Assembly: GCA_963402885.1 (NCBI GenBank)
Contig: OY727102.1
Location: 1,178,001 to 1,242,000, forward strand
Direction: 5' to 3'
DNA from: Antedon bifida
Taxonomy: Eukaryota; Echinodermata; Crinoidea; Comatulida; Antedonidae
DNA: 64,000 bases
Shown here: positions 10,579 through 22,335 of the stretch, piece after piece
Layout: every line of letters begins with the position of its first letter
Numbering within the stretch: the first letter of the stretch is position 1
The notes under the pieces: model-generated
Told to the model about the DNA's origin: nothing
What the model saw: the letters and a program-made list of their open reading frames with translations, nothing else
Databases searched by the model: none
Position numbers and translations under genes: made by a program

Positions 10579-12656
10579 TCAAATAATTTGTTGTAGTTGG
10601 TCATACATGACCAAGACTAATGCACTCCCTGTACTCTTCAAAAAGTTTGAAACAATCCCTTTGAAGAACGCTTCTGGCCCTTCCTCGTAGTATATCTTGC
10701 GGCAACAATGCATTGCACTTTTGTAAAGCATCTCAGACTTGGGTTTACCGCTCTGCATCATCAACCTCCTCCTTACTGTATCAAACGGATAACTAATCTG
10801 ACTAAATATCATCGCAAACTCTGCAATTGCTAGCTGGATCGCTATAGATGATTTTCTCGATTCTGGTAAAGATTCTTTCAGCGTATCATAAATGCCAAAA
10901 TATGCAGCCCTGTAAAGTACAAATCCATAAATCGCAACTGAAAATCCCCTATAAAATCCAATAACGCCATCTGAATAAAATATCCGTTTTGCACAATCTA
11001 ATAGTCCTTTAAATTCTCTATCTGCGGCATTTTTACCCAAATCCGCGCCAAGTCTAGTCCTAACAAAATCCAAAGGGTAAACAAAGCACATCGCTGTCCC
11101 ACCAGCTGCACCCCCTGCGGCTAAATTACCAAATAGGTAGCGATAGAAATGTTTTTTGTAGTCTACACCATCAAGAAATATTACTTTGTATTTATCTTTG
11201 AAAGCAAAACCAAGGGCTTGTGCTGGAAAAGAGCGTATGACATTGGCAGTGTTACCGCGCCATAGTGAGAAAAAGCCTTGTTCTTTGGGAATTCTAACCA
11301 AACAGTCAATAAGTCCCTTGTATCTTTTGTTTGGTGGAATTGAAAGTGTTGGCTGCACCTATATAAAACAGTGAAAAGATTTAATTTATATTATTGTTTA
11401 AATAACTAGGCCTAGGTAGGCCCATCTTGGCATAGACTTAGCCTGGTCCACTTAATATATATATAAAAAAATTTACTTTATCGTTTTGATTTAGCTTTTC
11501 GCTTTTTTTTTGTATCTCTATTGAGATCCAGCCACTGATACCCACAGCATTGTCATTTTTTCTGAAATGATATACTAATATGGGCCTAACCTAGGTCTTA
11601 GCCTAATATAGTAATAGTATTTAGTAATATAGGGCCTAGGCTAGGCCTAGTACTAGTAGTATGGATGGTCACCTACCCTATTCTTCTACGGGGAACAGAC
11701 GATCGGGACCACGGACGATCGGGCCCAAGACGATCGGGCCCAGAAAACGTGGTCCCGATCGTCTTTAGCGTTGGGCCCGATCGTCATACCAGTTGGGCCC
11801 GATCGTCCAGTGTTTTCAGAACCATGTTGGGTCCGATAGTCTTAACAGTTGGTCCCGATCGTCTTAGCGTTGGGCCCGATAGTCGTTTGTGTTATATAAA
11901 ATAATGTGCCACATTTCATCATTTTTAATTCCTACTGCTAGTGTCAACGTGCTTTTCTTGCGTAATTAGGATTTTAATTAAAAAGGTTAATTAGATTTTT
12001 TTCTGATTTTATCATAATTTTCCCCTAATTAACACTACTGGTTTTAAGAATTTCTTACCAATACTCTCGATTTATGAATAAATGTGATTGATTTGATTGC
12101 TATTAAGTATTATTGTGTTGTTTGTATTCGCGTATTTATTTTTTAAAATTTTCTGAGAATGTTTTGGGCCCGATCGTCTTGTTTGTTGGGCCCGATCGTC
12201 TGGGCCCGATCGTCTCTGGGCCCGATCGTCTTTCACCCTTGATGGGCCCGATCGTCTCACGATTTGGGCCCGATCGTCTTGAAGTGGGCCCGATCGTCTG
12301 GGCCCGATCGTCCGTGGTCCCGATCGTCTGATAACCTTCTTCTACTAATTAAATAGGGCCTAGGCCTAGCTTTAATAGTAGTAGGCCTAGTACTAGCCTA
12401 CTAATAATACTAAATAGGACTGTTGTTACTAATAAATCCATTTTATATAGTCGCCTATACTATAAGACCTAGGCCTATCCCTACTAGGCCTAAATAATAG
12501 ATTTAGGCCTAGGCCTATAGCCTATATAATATTATAACTAGGGCCTACCTGCAGCAACAGCTGGACACGCTCAAGAGGTGCCACGGCAACTTTGGCTATG
12601 ATTGCGGACAATCCTCCACATGTGAGGTTTTTTAAGAATGAAGGAACACCAGCCAT
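10579..12656 (-). CDS. ANT: ADP/ATP translocase, divergent (2 exons)
   Basis: Mitochondrial inner-membrane carrier of the SLC25A4/5/6/31 group, which exchanges ADP and ATP. Exon 1 is 12549-12656 (36 codons from ATG at 12656), exon 2 is 10579-11358; GT-AG, phase 0. The product has 295 residues, normal for the family (about 298). Three carrier repeats are seen with PLERVQ (residues 27-32), PLDFVR and PFDTVR signatures. ANT hallmarks present: SFLKNLTCGG start, NVIRSFPAQALGFAFKDKYK, YRAAYFGIYDT. Two oddities: the diagnostic RRRMMM is RRRLMM, and the first carrier motif ends in Gln (residue 32) where ANT has Lys. The frame is open up to a further ATG at 12722, but family length favours 12656. The one intron carries a foldback transposon. 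A divergent paralogue rather than the main housekeeping ANT is possible. Confidence 0.93.
11405..11660. repeat. AGGCCTA-rich palindromic low-complexity DNA
   Basis: Many overlapping copies of CTAGGCCTAG-type palindromes. A similar stretch lies at 12350-12548. Both flank the foldback element in the carrier intron. The motif is also scattered singly across the window. Confidence 0.6.
11681..12345. mobile_element. Foldback (FB-like) transposon with 9-bp target duplication
   Basis: TTCTTCTAC is present at 11681-11689 and again at 12337-12345, so the element itself is 11690-12336 (647 bp). Its ends are inverted: CAGACGATCGGGACCACGGA near the left end and the reverse complement near the right. Both arms (11699-11886 and 12166-12330) are built of short subrepeats of GGGCCCGATCGTC; the first three on the left are inverted relative to the rest. 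The middle (about 280 bp) is AT-rich and non-coding. Long repeat-built arms and a 9-bp duplication are known of Drosophila FB elements, thought to be MULE-like; the classification here is inference. Confidence 0.82.
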
Positions 12657-13080
12657 AGAAGAACAGTGATGATGTACAGTAGATAAATGGTGATCTGGAC
12701 ACAGCATGATGATTTTAAACACTTAAAACAATTTAATGTTTTCACGTACACACACAGCAGTTGACGTACTATTATAGTAATATTTACGGCGTGTGTAGTA
12801 GGAGCGCACGTACGCAGTTTGTTTCGTTCGATATGAGACGCGGAAATCAGCCAATAACCTTCTGTGTTGTTTTTTGTTCACACACAACACGTGGTTTTGT
12901 TATCGGTTCATTGTTGTGAACGAGAGGTCATCACAGCGGATTACGTGCCTAGCATAATGTACGTGTTTAAACATTAATGACACTTCATGGATAATCGATC
13001 GTAAGTGACTTTACACGTCAGCAGTAGCAGCATATATAGAACCCACATACATGTTCTTTGTGTATTAAAGATATCGCCTG
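12657..13080 (-). promoter_or_regulatory. Likely 5' UTR/promoter region of the ADP/ATP carrier
   Basis: The sequence upstream of the chosen ATG is richer in CpG than its surroundings (12785-12845) and holds CCAAT at 12851-12855. No clear TATA box at a sensible distance. The transcription start cannot be placed. Confidence 0.3.
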
Positions 13081-13384
13081 TATACCATGCAAAAGGGTAA
13101 CAAATATTTCAGTGAGGCAGGAATAGCAGAAAAATTACGATTTAGAATATTTAAGTAGGCCTATTGTTCCCCCACCCGAAAAAAACCATCAAAGGTTTTT
13201 GGTACACCACGTATGTAGTTCTGAAAAATTTAGATCAATACATTATTTTCGGACGTCCTCAGGAGTGAAGAAAAACAAATGGTACAAAAAATTATGATTT
13301 GGAAGTAGGGCCTACTGTATTGTAAATACAACTTTGAATAGGCTTTTTTTTGTAGTTCTAATACTATTTTGATATGAAGTTTGC

Positions 13385-16300
13385 GATATACCCAAATAAA
13401 TGCGCATATATGGCAATAATATTGCATAATAATTGAATTTCAAAAAGTCGATAATTTGGCCATTTTTTAAAAATGACCAAATTTCGACCCTTTTATTTTT
13501 TGACATAACTGGTTACTATGACTCTATACGATGATGATAACGCAATATATGTGTATATATGGCAATATTATTGCATAATAATTGAATTTTAAAAAGTCGA
13601 TATTTTGGCCATTTTTGGAAAAAATCTCTGTACTATAGTAAGGGATTTTTTTCGAAAAATGGCCAAATTTCGACCTTTTTATTTTTCGACACAAATGGTT
13701 ACTATATATAGCAATATTATTGCATAATAAGACTATTTTAAAAAGTGCGTATTTTGGCCATTTTTTGAAAAAATCCCTGTACTATTATAGTAAGGGGTTT
13801 TTTCGAAAAATGTCCAAATTTCGACCTTTTTATTTTTCGACATAAATGGTTACTATACGTCTATAAGATGATTATAACGCAATATATGCGCATATATAGC
13901 AATATTATTGCATAATAACAGTATTTTAAAAAGTGCGTATTTTGGCCATTTTTTAAAAAAATCCCTGTACTAAATAGTAAGGGGTTTTTTTCGAAAAATG
14001 TCCAAATTTCGACTACTTTATTTTTCGACATAAATGGTTACTATACGTCTATAAGATGATTATAACGCAACATATGCGCATATATAGCAATATTATTGCA
14101 TAATAACAGTATTTTAAAAAGTGCGTATTTTGGCCATTTTTGGAAAAAATCCCTGTACTATAGTAAGGGATTTTTTCCAAAAATGGCAAAATTTCGACTA
14201 CTTTATTTTTCGACATAAATGGTTACTATACGTCTATAAGATGATTATAACGCAATATATGCGCATATATAGCAATATTATTGCATAATAACAGTATTTT
14301 AAAAAGTGCGTATTTTAGACATTTTTTGAAAATATCCCGGTACTATAGTAAGGGATTTTTTCCAAAAATGGCCAAATTTCGACCTTTTTATTTTTCGACA
14401 TAAATGGTTACTATACGTCTATAAGATGATTATAACGCAATATATGCGCATTTTATTGCATATTAACTGTATTTTAAAAAGTGCGTATTTTGGCCATTTT
14501 TCGAAAAATGACCAAATTTCGACCTTTTTATTTTTCGACATAAATGGTTACTATACGTCTAAAAGATGATTATAACGCAATATATGCGCATATATAGCAA
14601 TATTATTGCATAATAAGACTATTTTAAAAAGTGCGTATTTTGGCCATTTTTTGAAAACTTCCCTGTACTATAGTAAGGGGTTTTTTCGAAAAATGGCCAA
14701 ATTTCGACCTTTTTATTTTTCGACATAAATGGTTACTATACGTCTATAAGATGATTATAACGCAATATATGCGCATATATGGCAATATTATTGCATAATA
14801 AGACTATTTTAAAAAGTGCGTATTTTGGCCATTTTTTGGAAAAAATCCCCGTACTATAGTAAGGGGTTTTTTTCGAAAAATGGCCAAATTTCGACCTTTT
14901 TATTTTTCGACATAAATGGTTACTATACGTCTATAAGATGATTAAAACGTAATATATGCGCATATATAGCAATATTAATGCATAATAAGACTATTTTAAA
15001 AAGTGCGTATTTTGGCCATTTTTTGAAAAGTTCCCGGTACTATAGTACAGGGATTTTTCGAAATATGGCCCAATTTCGACCTTTTTATTTTTCGACATAA
15101 ATGGTTACTATACGTCTATAAGATGATTAAAACGTAATATATGCGCATATATAGCAATATTAATGCACAATAAGACTATTTTAAAAAGTGCGTATTTTGG
15201 CCATTTTTGGAAAAAAATCCCTGTACTATAGTAAGGGATTTTTTCGAAAAATGTCCAAATTTTGACCTTTTTATTTTTCGACATAAATGGTTACTATACG
15301 TCTATAAGATGATTATAACGCAATATATGCGCATATATAGCAATATTATTGCATAATAAGACTATTTTAAAAAGTGCGTATTTTTGCCATTTTTTGAAAA
15401 AATCCCTGTACTATAGTAAGGGGTTTTTTCGAAAAATGGCCAAATTTCGACCTTTTTATTTTTCGACATAAATGGTTACTATACGTCTATAAGATGATTA
15501 AAACGTAATATATGTGCATATATAGCAATATTAATGCATAATAAGACTATTTTAAAAAGTGCGTATTTTGGCCATTTTTGGAAAAAAATCCCTGTACTAT
15601 AGTAAGGGATTTTTTCGAAAAATGACCAAATTTCGACCTTTTTATTTTTTGACATAAATGGTTACTATACGTCTATAAGATGATTATAACGCAATATATG
15701 TGCATATATAGCAATATTATTGCATAATAAGACTATTTTAAAAAGTGCGTATTTTGGCCATTTTTTGAAAAAATACCTGTACTATAGTAAGGGATTTTTT
15801 CGAAAAATGGCCAAATTTCGACCTTTTTATTTTTTTACATAAATGGTTACTATACGTCTATAAGATGATTATAACGCAATATATGCGCATATATAGCAAT
15901 ATTATTGCATAATAAGACTATTTTAAAAAGTGCGTATTTTTGCCATTTTTTGAAAAAATCCCTGTACTATAGTAAGGGGTTTTTTCGAAAAATGGCCAAA
16001 TTTCGACCTTTTTATTTTTCGACATAAATGGTTACTATACGTCTATAAGATGATTAAAACGTAATATATGTGCATATATAGCAATATTAATGCATAATAA
16101 GACTATTTTAAAAAGTGCGTATTTTGGCCATTTTTGGAAAAAAATCCCTGTACTATAGTAAGGGATTTTTTCGAAAAATGACCAAATTTCGACCTTTTTA
16201 TTTTTTGACATAAATGGTTACTATACGTCTATAAGATGATTATAACGCAATATATGTGCATATATAGCAATATTATTGCATAATAAGACTATTTTAAAAA

Positions 16301-17309
16301 GTGCGTATTTTGGCCATTTTTTGAAAAAATACCTGTACTATAGTAAGGGATTTTTTCGAAAAATTGCCAAATTTCGACCTTTTTATTTTTTTACATAAAT
16401 GGTTACTATACGTCTATAAGATGATTATAACGCAATATATGCGCATATATAGCAATAATATTGAATAATAACAGTATTTTAAAAAGTGCGTATTTTGGCC
16501 ATTTTTGGAAAAAATCGCTGTACTATAGTAAGGGATTTTTTTCAAAAATGGCCAAATTTCGACCTTTTTATTTTTCAACATAAATGGTTACTATACGTCT
16601 ATATGATGAATATAACGCAATATATGTGCATATATAGCAATATTATTGCATAATAAAAGTATTTTAAAAAGTGCGTATTTTGGCAATTTTTGAAAAAATC
16701 CCTGTACTATAGTAAGGGATTTTTTTCGAAAAATGGCCAAATTTCGACCTTTTTATTTTTCGACATAAATGATTATTACGCAATATATGCGCATATATAG
16801 CAATATTATTGCATAATAACAGTATTTTAAAAAGTGCTTATTTTGGCTATTTTTGGAAAAAATCCCTGTAGGCCTACTATAGTAAGGGATTTTTTCCAAA
16901 AATGGCCAAATTTCAACATTTTAATTTTTCGACATAAATGGTAACTATACGTCTATAAGATGATTATAACGCAATATATGCGCATATATAGCAATATTAT
17001 TGCATAATAACAGTATTTTAAAAAGATCGTATTTTGGCCATTTTTGGAAAAAATCCCTGTACTATTAGTAAGGGATTTTTTCAAAAAATGGCCAAATTTC
17101 GACCTTTTAATTTTTCGACATAAATGGTAACTATACGTCTATAAGATGATTATAACGCAATATATGCGCATATATAGCAATATTATTGCATAATAACAGT
17201 ATTTTAAAAAGTCCGTATTTTGGCCATTTTTGGAAAAAATTCCTGTACTATAGTAAGGGATTTTTTCCAAAAATGGCCAAATTTCGACCTTTTTATTTTT
17301 CGAAACTTT
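13385..17309. repeat. Satellite array, about 21 copies of a 185-bp unit
   Basis: The anchor TGGTTACTATACGTCTATAA or close variants recurs at 13510, 13696, 13847, 14035, 14220, 14405, 14545, 14730, 14917, 15102, 15288, 15473, 15659, 15844, 16029, 16215, 16400, 16585, 16939 and 17125, mostly 185-188 apart. Each full unit holds an inverted repeat: TTTGGCCATTTTTGG then AAAAAATCCCT, a short centre GTACTAT, and the mirror ending CCAAAAATGGCCAAA. Shorter units (140, 151 and 169 bp) are deletions. The array ends abruptly in an inverted-repeat element at about 17300. No coding capacity. Confidence 0.97.
15288..16399. repeat. Higher-order repeat: two 556-bp trimers of the satellite
   Basis: The three monomers at 15288-15843 are repeated in the same order at 15844-16399 with almost no differences. 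Shared private variants include TATTTTTGCCA in monomer 1, AAAACGTAATATATGTGCAT in monomer 2 and AAAAAATACCTGT plus TTTTTTTACAT in monomer 3. Confidence 0.9.
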
Positions 17310-17432
17310 GCGTCGATACGTCACTGCGTTGCGTTCTAATGGGAACCACGCTTTAGTGAGTTGACCAATCACAAGAGATGAATTATTCGCTTGTCATTGG
17401 TCAATTCATTTGCGTTGCGTCCTAGTGGGAAT
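17300..17432. mobile_element. Inverted-repeat element, GCGTGGTTCCCACTAG family
   Basis: It carries GTTCTAATGGGAACCACGCT and, at the other end, a similar TGCGTTGCGTCCTAGTGGGAA. Internally TTGACCAATCACAAG and CTTGTCATTGGTCAA are inverted. It abuts the satellite array. Confidence 0.55.
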
Positions 17433-18371
17433 TAAGCTTAACAGAAATCATATAATTATATTTTAAAAAAAAGTATTTACTGGGTATTGTTTGAACTACT
17501 ATCAATTACAAAATCAAAATAAATTATAAAACTATAGGTCGATAATGATGATGAATAGATTTTTTAGCTGTACTTGACCATTTAAACATTCTGAGAAAAA
17601 AACACCTTTTCGGTTACTCTTTGTAGTGTTTCGTAGTCCGTGAATTGACGTATTTTCTCCAAATTGTTGGAAACAATCAGATAAGCTTTCCTTTCCAGTT
17701 TGTGTTTCTATTTTTTATCTCAATAATGATACAGAGAACGTCGTAAAAAACCCCACCAGAAATGCCAAATCAGTATGATGAAAACCAATAAATACGCTAA
17801 GATACCAACACAAAATACGAAGACTATGTACAGTATCAATATGCAAGTTGTACCAACACGCCAGAGAGAGAGACCTAGAGAGTAAATCATACACTGAGTA
17901 CAACATGCCAACACGGTGGGAGTATCCCACTATGAATACACTGAAATCACCAACTGCGGATCAAAACATCCAATAAGAAAGCAGCTATAACAATAACGTT
18001 ACATCACCAACAAAATCGTCAACAATATTACATTTCACCAATATTTCCGTTGTAAAATTTATTAAACGGATATTGCTATGAAATTAATATCGTTTTAATA
18101 ATGTATATTATAACTAACAATCTCATGTTATGTATGGTTATTAATTTCGTTTCAATTAAACCATGGACATGGTTAAGAGCTGGTCCATGATTAAAAGGAA
18201 AGTGACGCCGTGTAAGTCATTTTTGGTAATTTAGATTGTATTATATTCAGATAGATAGTGCTAATTGACTTTAAATGAATGTCTTGTGCTTTGATGTATA
18301 AGTTATTGAAATCAATAACTAATAAAACTATATAAACAAAGATGTAATTCTACCACACAATCGATTAAAGG

Positions 18372-18487
18372 CTTTCACCGCTAGCTTGGTTCCCACTAGG
18401 ACGCAAGCGTGTTGACCAATGACAAGCGACAGTTCAAATAATCCATCGCTTGTGATTGGTCAACTTACGTCTCTAGTGATAACCAAT
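18372..18487. mobile_element. Inverted-repeat element, GCGTGGTTCCCACTAG family
   Basis: Contains TTGGTTCCCACTAGGACGCA, then TTGACCAATGACAAGCGA and the inverse TCGCTTGTGATTGGTCAA, and ends near GTCTCTAGTGATAACCAA. Closest relative in the window is 17300-17432. Confidence 0.5.
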
Positions 18488-18833
18488 GATGAATATTCTA
18501 AATACTTTTCTACATATATTTAACTGTATTTCACTGCGGGTTACAACATTTGATTAGGCCTTACGTTTATGCTACTTAAAACAAAATAAAATAATAAAAA
18601 AGAATGAATCTTAAAAACTAGTTTGGTGTTTTCGAACATTATTGAATTAGAGCGTGAACTCCAGATAGACAACCATATGAATATGACCAATATAGATACA
18701 ACTAATGCATTATATAATTTAAGTTAATCCGCTAATATAAATTCACAAAGAGTTTATCAATTCTTAGTATAGTATTTAGTCTATCATTTCCAATTTAATT
18801 TACACAGATCAATACAAAAAAGTGAGTTACTAA

Positions 18834-18986
18834 GTCAGGTGCGGATTTAAGGTGGACCAATCCTCCCCCCACGCTACATTTCGCAAATGGTAATGCAAAA
18901 GATAGGACATCAAATTAAGTTCAGCACTTCATTTTACCATTTTTAGGCCCCGGGCTCCCTTTATTTCAAAATCCTGGATCCGCCAC
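18834..18986. mobile_element. Small inverted-repeat element ending in CCTGGATCCGCCACTG
   Basis: Left end CAGGTGCGGATTTAAGGTGG is an imperfect inverse of the right end TCCTGGATCCGCCACTG. Such CAGTGGCGGATCCAGG termini are common on short DNA elements in marine invertebrates. A similar end (CAGTGGTGGATCCAGGGCC) lies at 2434. Confidence 0.5.
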
Positions 18987-19437
18987 TGGTCTTTGAAAAT
19001 CACGTAACTCTCACTTCCATTATTTACTAAATATAATTAATTACTAGTACAAGAAACACTTTAATTAAACATTGTATTCTCAAATAAACTGTTGATCTAA
19101 TGTATTTTAACATCAGTTTCTATTTCGTCATTACGTTACTTCTACAATCCACAGTCACAATTTTATTATTTATTTTGGATAACTTTGTTATCAATATTGA
19201 GTTCAAGTTGCAATGACCTCTACTGTTGATTTCTTTCTTTTGTAACCCTGAATTAACCAGAAATCAATCGTCTCAAATATTGCCACGATACTTGCTCCGA
19301 AGAACAACCCAAGAGCACCACCGAAATCACCTGAAAAAATAAGAAGCAGGACTTAGAAATCGAGTCTGTGAGCAAGCAGAAACGGCTAGTTCTAAAATCT
19401 ATTGTGGTGTTGTACTACACTAAATACCGTAAGACTA

Positions 19438-19627
19438 AAGCGTGGTTCCCACTAGAACGCAACGCAGCGACGTATTGACGCAAAGTGCTGTATTGCGTAA
19501 TCACAAGTGGGAACCGACGACGCAACAGTGCTGCAAAGTTTCAGGTTTGATTTCAAACACAATTATCGGAAGGGCATTTTCTTAGGTTGCGTCGGTTACG
19601 GTGCGTCGCTAGTGGCAACCAAGCTTT
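19438..19627 (+). mobile_element. Inverted-repeat element, GCGTGGTTCCCACTAG family (left arm of pair)
   Basis: Starts AAGCGTGGTTCCCACTAGAA and ends near TAGTGGCAACCAAGCTT, with inverted ends. It lies in the last intron of DEG/ENaC copy A and faces a related copy at 19751-19938. Confidence 0.75.
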
Positions 19628-19750
19628 AGAGTAGGCTTACAAGAATCTGACAATTGAACAAAAAAAATTATGTTAAATTTTAAATTAACTTTTAGACTTT
19701 TACGCATGGTTTCCACTTTGACGCAACGCAATGAACGTCAGCCCACCGTA

Positions 19751-19938
19751 AAGCTTTGTTCTCACTAGCAACCTACGCAACGTAAGAAAATGTCCTTCCA
19801 ATAATTGTGTTTGCGTCTGCGTGAAATCAAAGATGCGATGTTTTCCGTCGGTTACCACTTGTGATTACGCAATACAGCACTTTGTGTCGATACGTCGCTG
19901 CGTTACGTTGCGTTGCGTTCTAGTGGGAACCACGCTTA
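19751..19938 (-). mobile_element. Inverted-repeat element, GCGTGGTTCCCACTAG family (right arm of pair)
   Basis: The reverse complement is closely similar to 19438-19627, including CAAAGTGCTGTATTGCGTAA. The right end stops about 15 bases from exon 10, next to its donor site. Confidence 0.75.
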
Positions 19939-21006
19939 AAATAATATACTTACATATGAGAGAAAATAGTTTGTATTTCGGTTGATCAATCAGTTCTTCC
20001 ACTTTCAATGTTTCAAAGTAAACATGTACTCGAGCGAAATTATCTCTAAAAAATTTAGACACAATTTAGCCTACAGTTGTACAGTTTCTGACATTTTATG
20101 GTTGTCAAAATAGTTATTGAAAATTCTAATAAAACATTTCCAAATATTATAAACATATATATCCAGAAGAATTAATAATAACTTAGAATAATTAAACTCA
20201 CTTAACTGTTACAATAAAATAAAATATTAAAAATGCTTTTACCTGATAAATTCTGTAGCCAATTCTAATATGTCGTTTTCTTGTATCAACACTTCCAACT
20301 TTTTGACAAACAGATCGTTTATATATACATACTGATCTTTATAAATGACATCAAACATGTAATCATAAACCTGGTCACCCATCGTGTTGTTCCAGCCTTC
20401 AGGATCATAAAGCTGAGCCCCACACTTATTCAGCTCACTTTGTACGTTTACATCTAGGCCAAATTCCCCAATGTAAAATTCAGTTATATTTTTTATTTCA
20501 AAATATATCAACGAATTATACTCGGTTGAATATTGTGGATCGTTTGAATATTCTGGATCGGTTTTATATAAATAGCCGATGTACATTATATTTAGAAGTT
20601 GCGATGAAACGATGTATTTAATACTATATACAAACTCGTAGAGGACGAACTCAAACAACGAAGTACAACCCCACATGTCACTGTTGCCGACTTGGTATTC
20701 TGCTGGTTTTACTGTATTCATGGCATCTCTTGTAGTATTTAAAATGTACAAGTTCAACACATCACCCACATCTTTGTCGTACAGGTCATACGAGGACTGT
20801 TTACTGAAATCAATAAACGAATTTAACGAAATAAACGAATAAACGAATAAAATAATTATAAACAAATCATCTCTGATTTGTTCAAATTGCCTGTTGTTAT
20901 TATTGACGAAATGAAGTGAAATGGATTTAGCCCAATATCTGTTTCTTCGTTTATGTTTACACCTAAAATGTCACTTTTCTATAGACACATACACTCTCCA
21001 CTGGGT

Positions 21007-22335
21007 CTATTTCATATTGATTACTGATATCATATTGATTACTGACATCATATTGATTACTGATATCATATTGATTACCGATATCATATTGATTACCGAT
21101 ATCATATTGATTACCGATATCATATTGATTACCGATATCATATTGATTACCGATATCATATTGATTACCGATATCATATTGATTAGTGACATCATATTGA
21201 TTAGTGATATCATATTGATTAGTGATATCATATTGATTACTTATATCATATTGATCACTGACATCATATTGATCACTGACATCATATTGATTACTGATAT
21301 CATATTGATTACTGATATCATATTGATTACCGATATCATATTGATTACCGATATCATATTGATTACCGATATCATATTGATTACTGATATCATATTGATT
21401 ACTGATATTATATTGATTATTGACATATTGATTACTGACATCATATTGATTACTGACATCATATTCAATACTGATATCATATTGATTACTGATATCATAT
21501 TGATTACCGATATCATATTGATTACCGATATCATATTGATTACTGATATCATATTGAATACTGACATCATATTGAATACTGGTATCATATTGATTACCGA
21601 TATCATATTGATTACCGATATCATATTGATTACCGATATCATATTGATTACCGATATCATATTGATTACCGATATCATATTGATTACCGATATCATATTG
21701 ATTAGTGACATCATATTGATTAGTGATATCATATTGATTAGTGATATCATATTGATTACTTATATCATATTGATCACTGACATCATATTGATCACTGACA
21801 TCATATTGATTACTGATATCATATTGATTACTGATATCATATTGATTACCGATATCATATTGATTACCGATATCATATTGATTACCGATATCATATTGAT
21901 TACTGATATCATATTGATTACTGATATTATATTGATTATTGACATATTGATTACTGACATCATATTGATTACTGACATCATATTCAATACTGATATCATA
22001 TTGATTACTGATATCATATTGATTACCGATATCATATTGATTACCGATATCATATTGATTACTGATATCATATTGAATACTGACATCATATTGAATACTG
22101 GTATCATATTGATTACTGATATCATATTGATCACTAATATATTGATCACTGATATCATATTTGTTACTGACATCATATTGATCACTGATATCATATTTTT
22201 TACTGATATCATATTGATCACTAATATATTGATTACTGATATCATATTGATTACTGATATATTGATTACTGATATCATATTGATTACTGATATCATATTG
22301 ATTACTGATATATTGATTACTGATATCTTATTGAT
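21007..22335. repeat. 18-bp minisatellite, about 74 units, in DEG/ENaC copy A intron 8
   Basis: Unit TCATATTGATTACYGATA, with variants in the GATTAC part and a few 15-bp units. Because 18 is a multiple of 3 and the unit lacks stops in several frames, it is open on both strands (ILITDI repeats on plus, MISVIN on minus). These are not genes. A block of at least 417 bases starting at 21181 recurs without visible change at 21700, a period of 519. The array fills most of a 1.56-kb intron that is only 0.5 kb in copy B. Confidence 0.95.

Larger units (their letters stand above)
17433..19202. other. Gene-free DNA between satellite and DEG/ENaC copy A
   Basis: AT-rich, with two element remnants listed separately (18372-18487 and 18834-18986). 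Two overlapping ORFs near 17715-17930 on the minus strand have no recognisable motif. The 3' UTR of the downstream DEG/ENaC gene must reach into its right part. Confidence 0.5.

Noticed and set aside
11186..11374. 62-codon plus-strand ORF
   Set aside because: It is a shadow of the conserved minus-strand carrier exon.
11665..12331. ORFs with GPIV and RSGP repeats on both strands
   Set aside because: They are translations of the GGGCCCGATCGTC subrepeats of the foldback element.
13230..17372. Short ORFs inside and at the edges of the satellite array
   Set aside because: Translations are of satellite repeats and recur with the period; they resemble no protein family.
21007..22335. Possible CRISPR array from regular short repeats
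   Set aside because: There are no unique spacers: the repeats are head-to-tail, and the DNA is from an animal nucleus.
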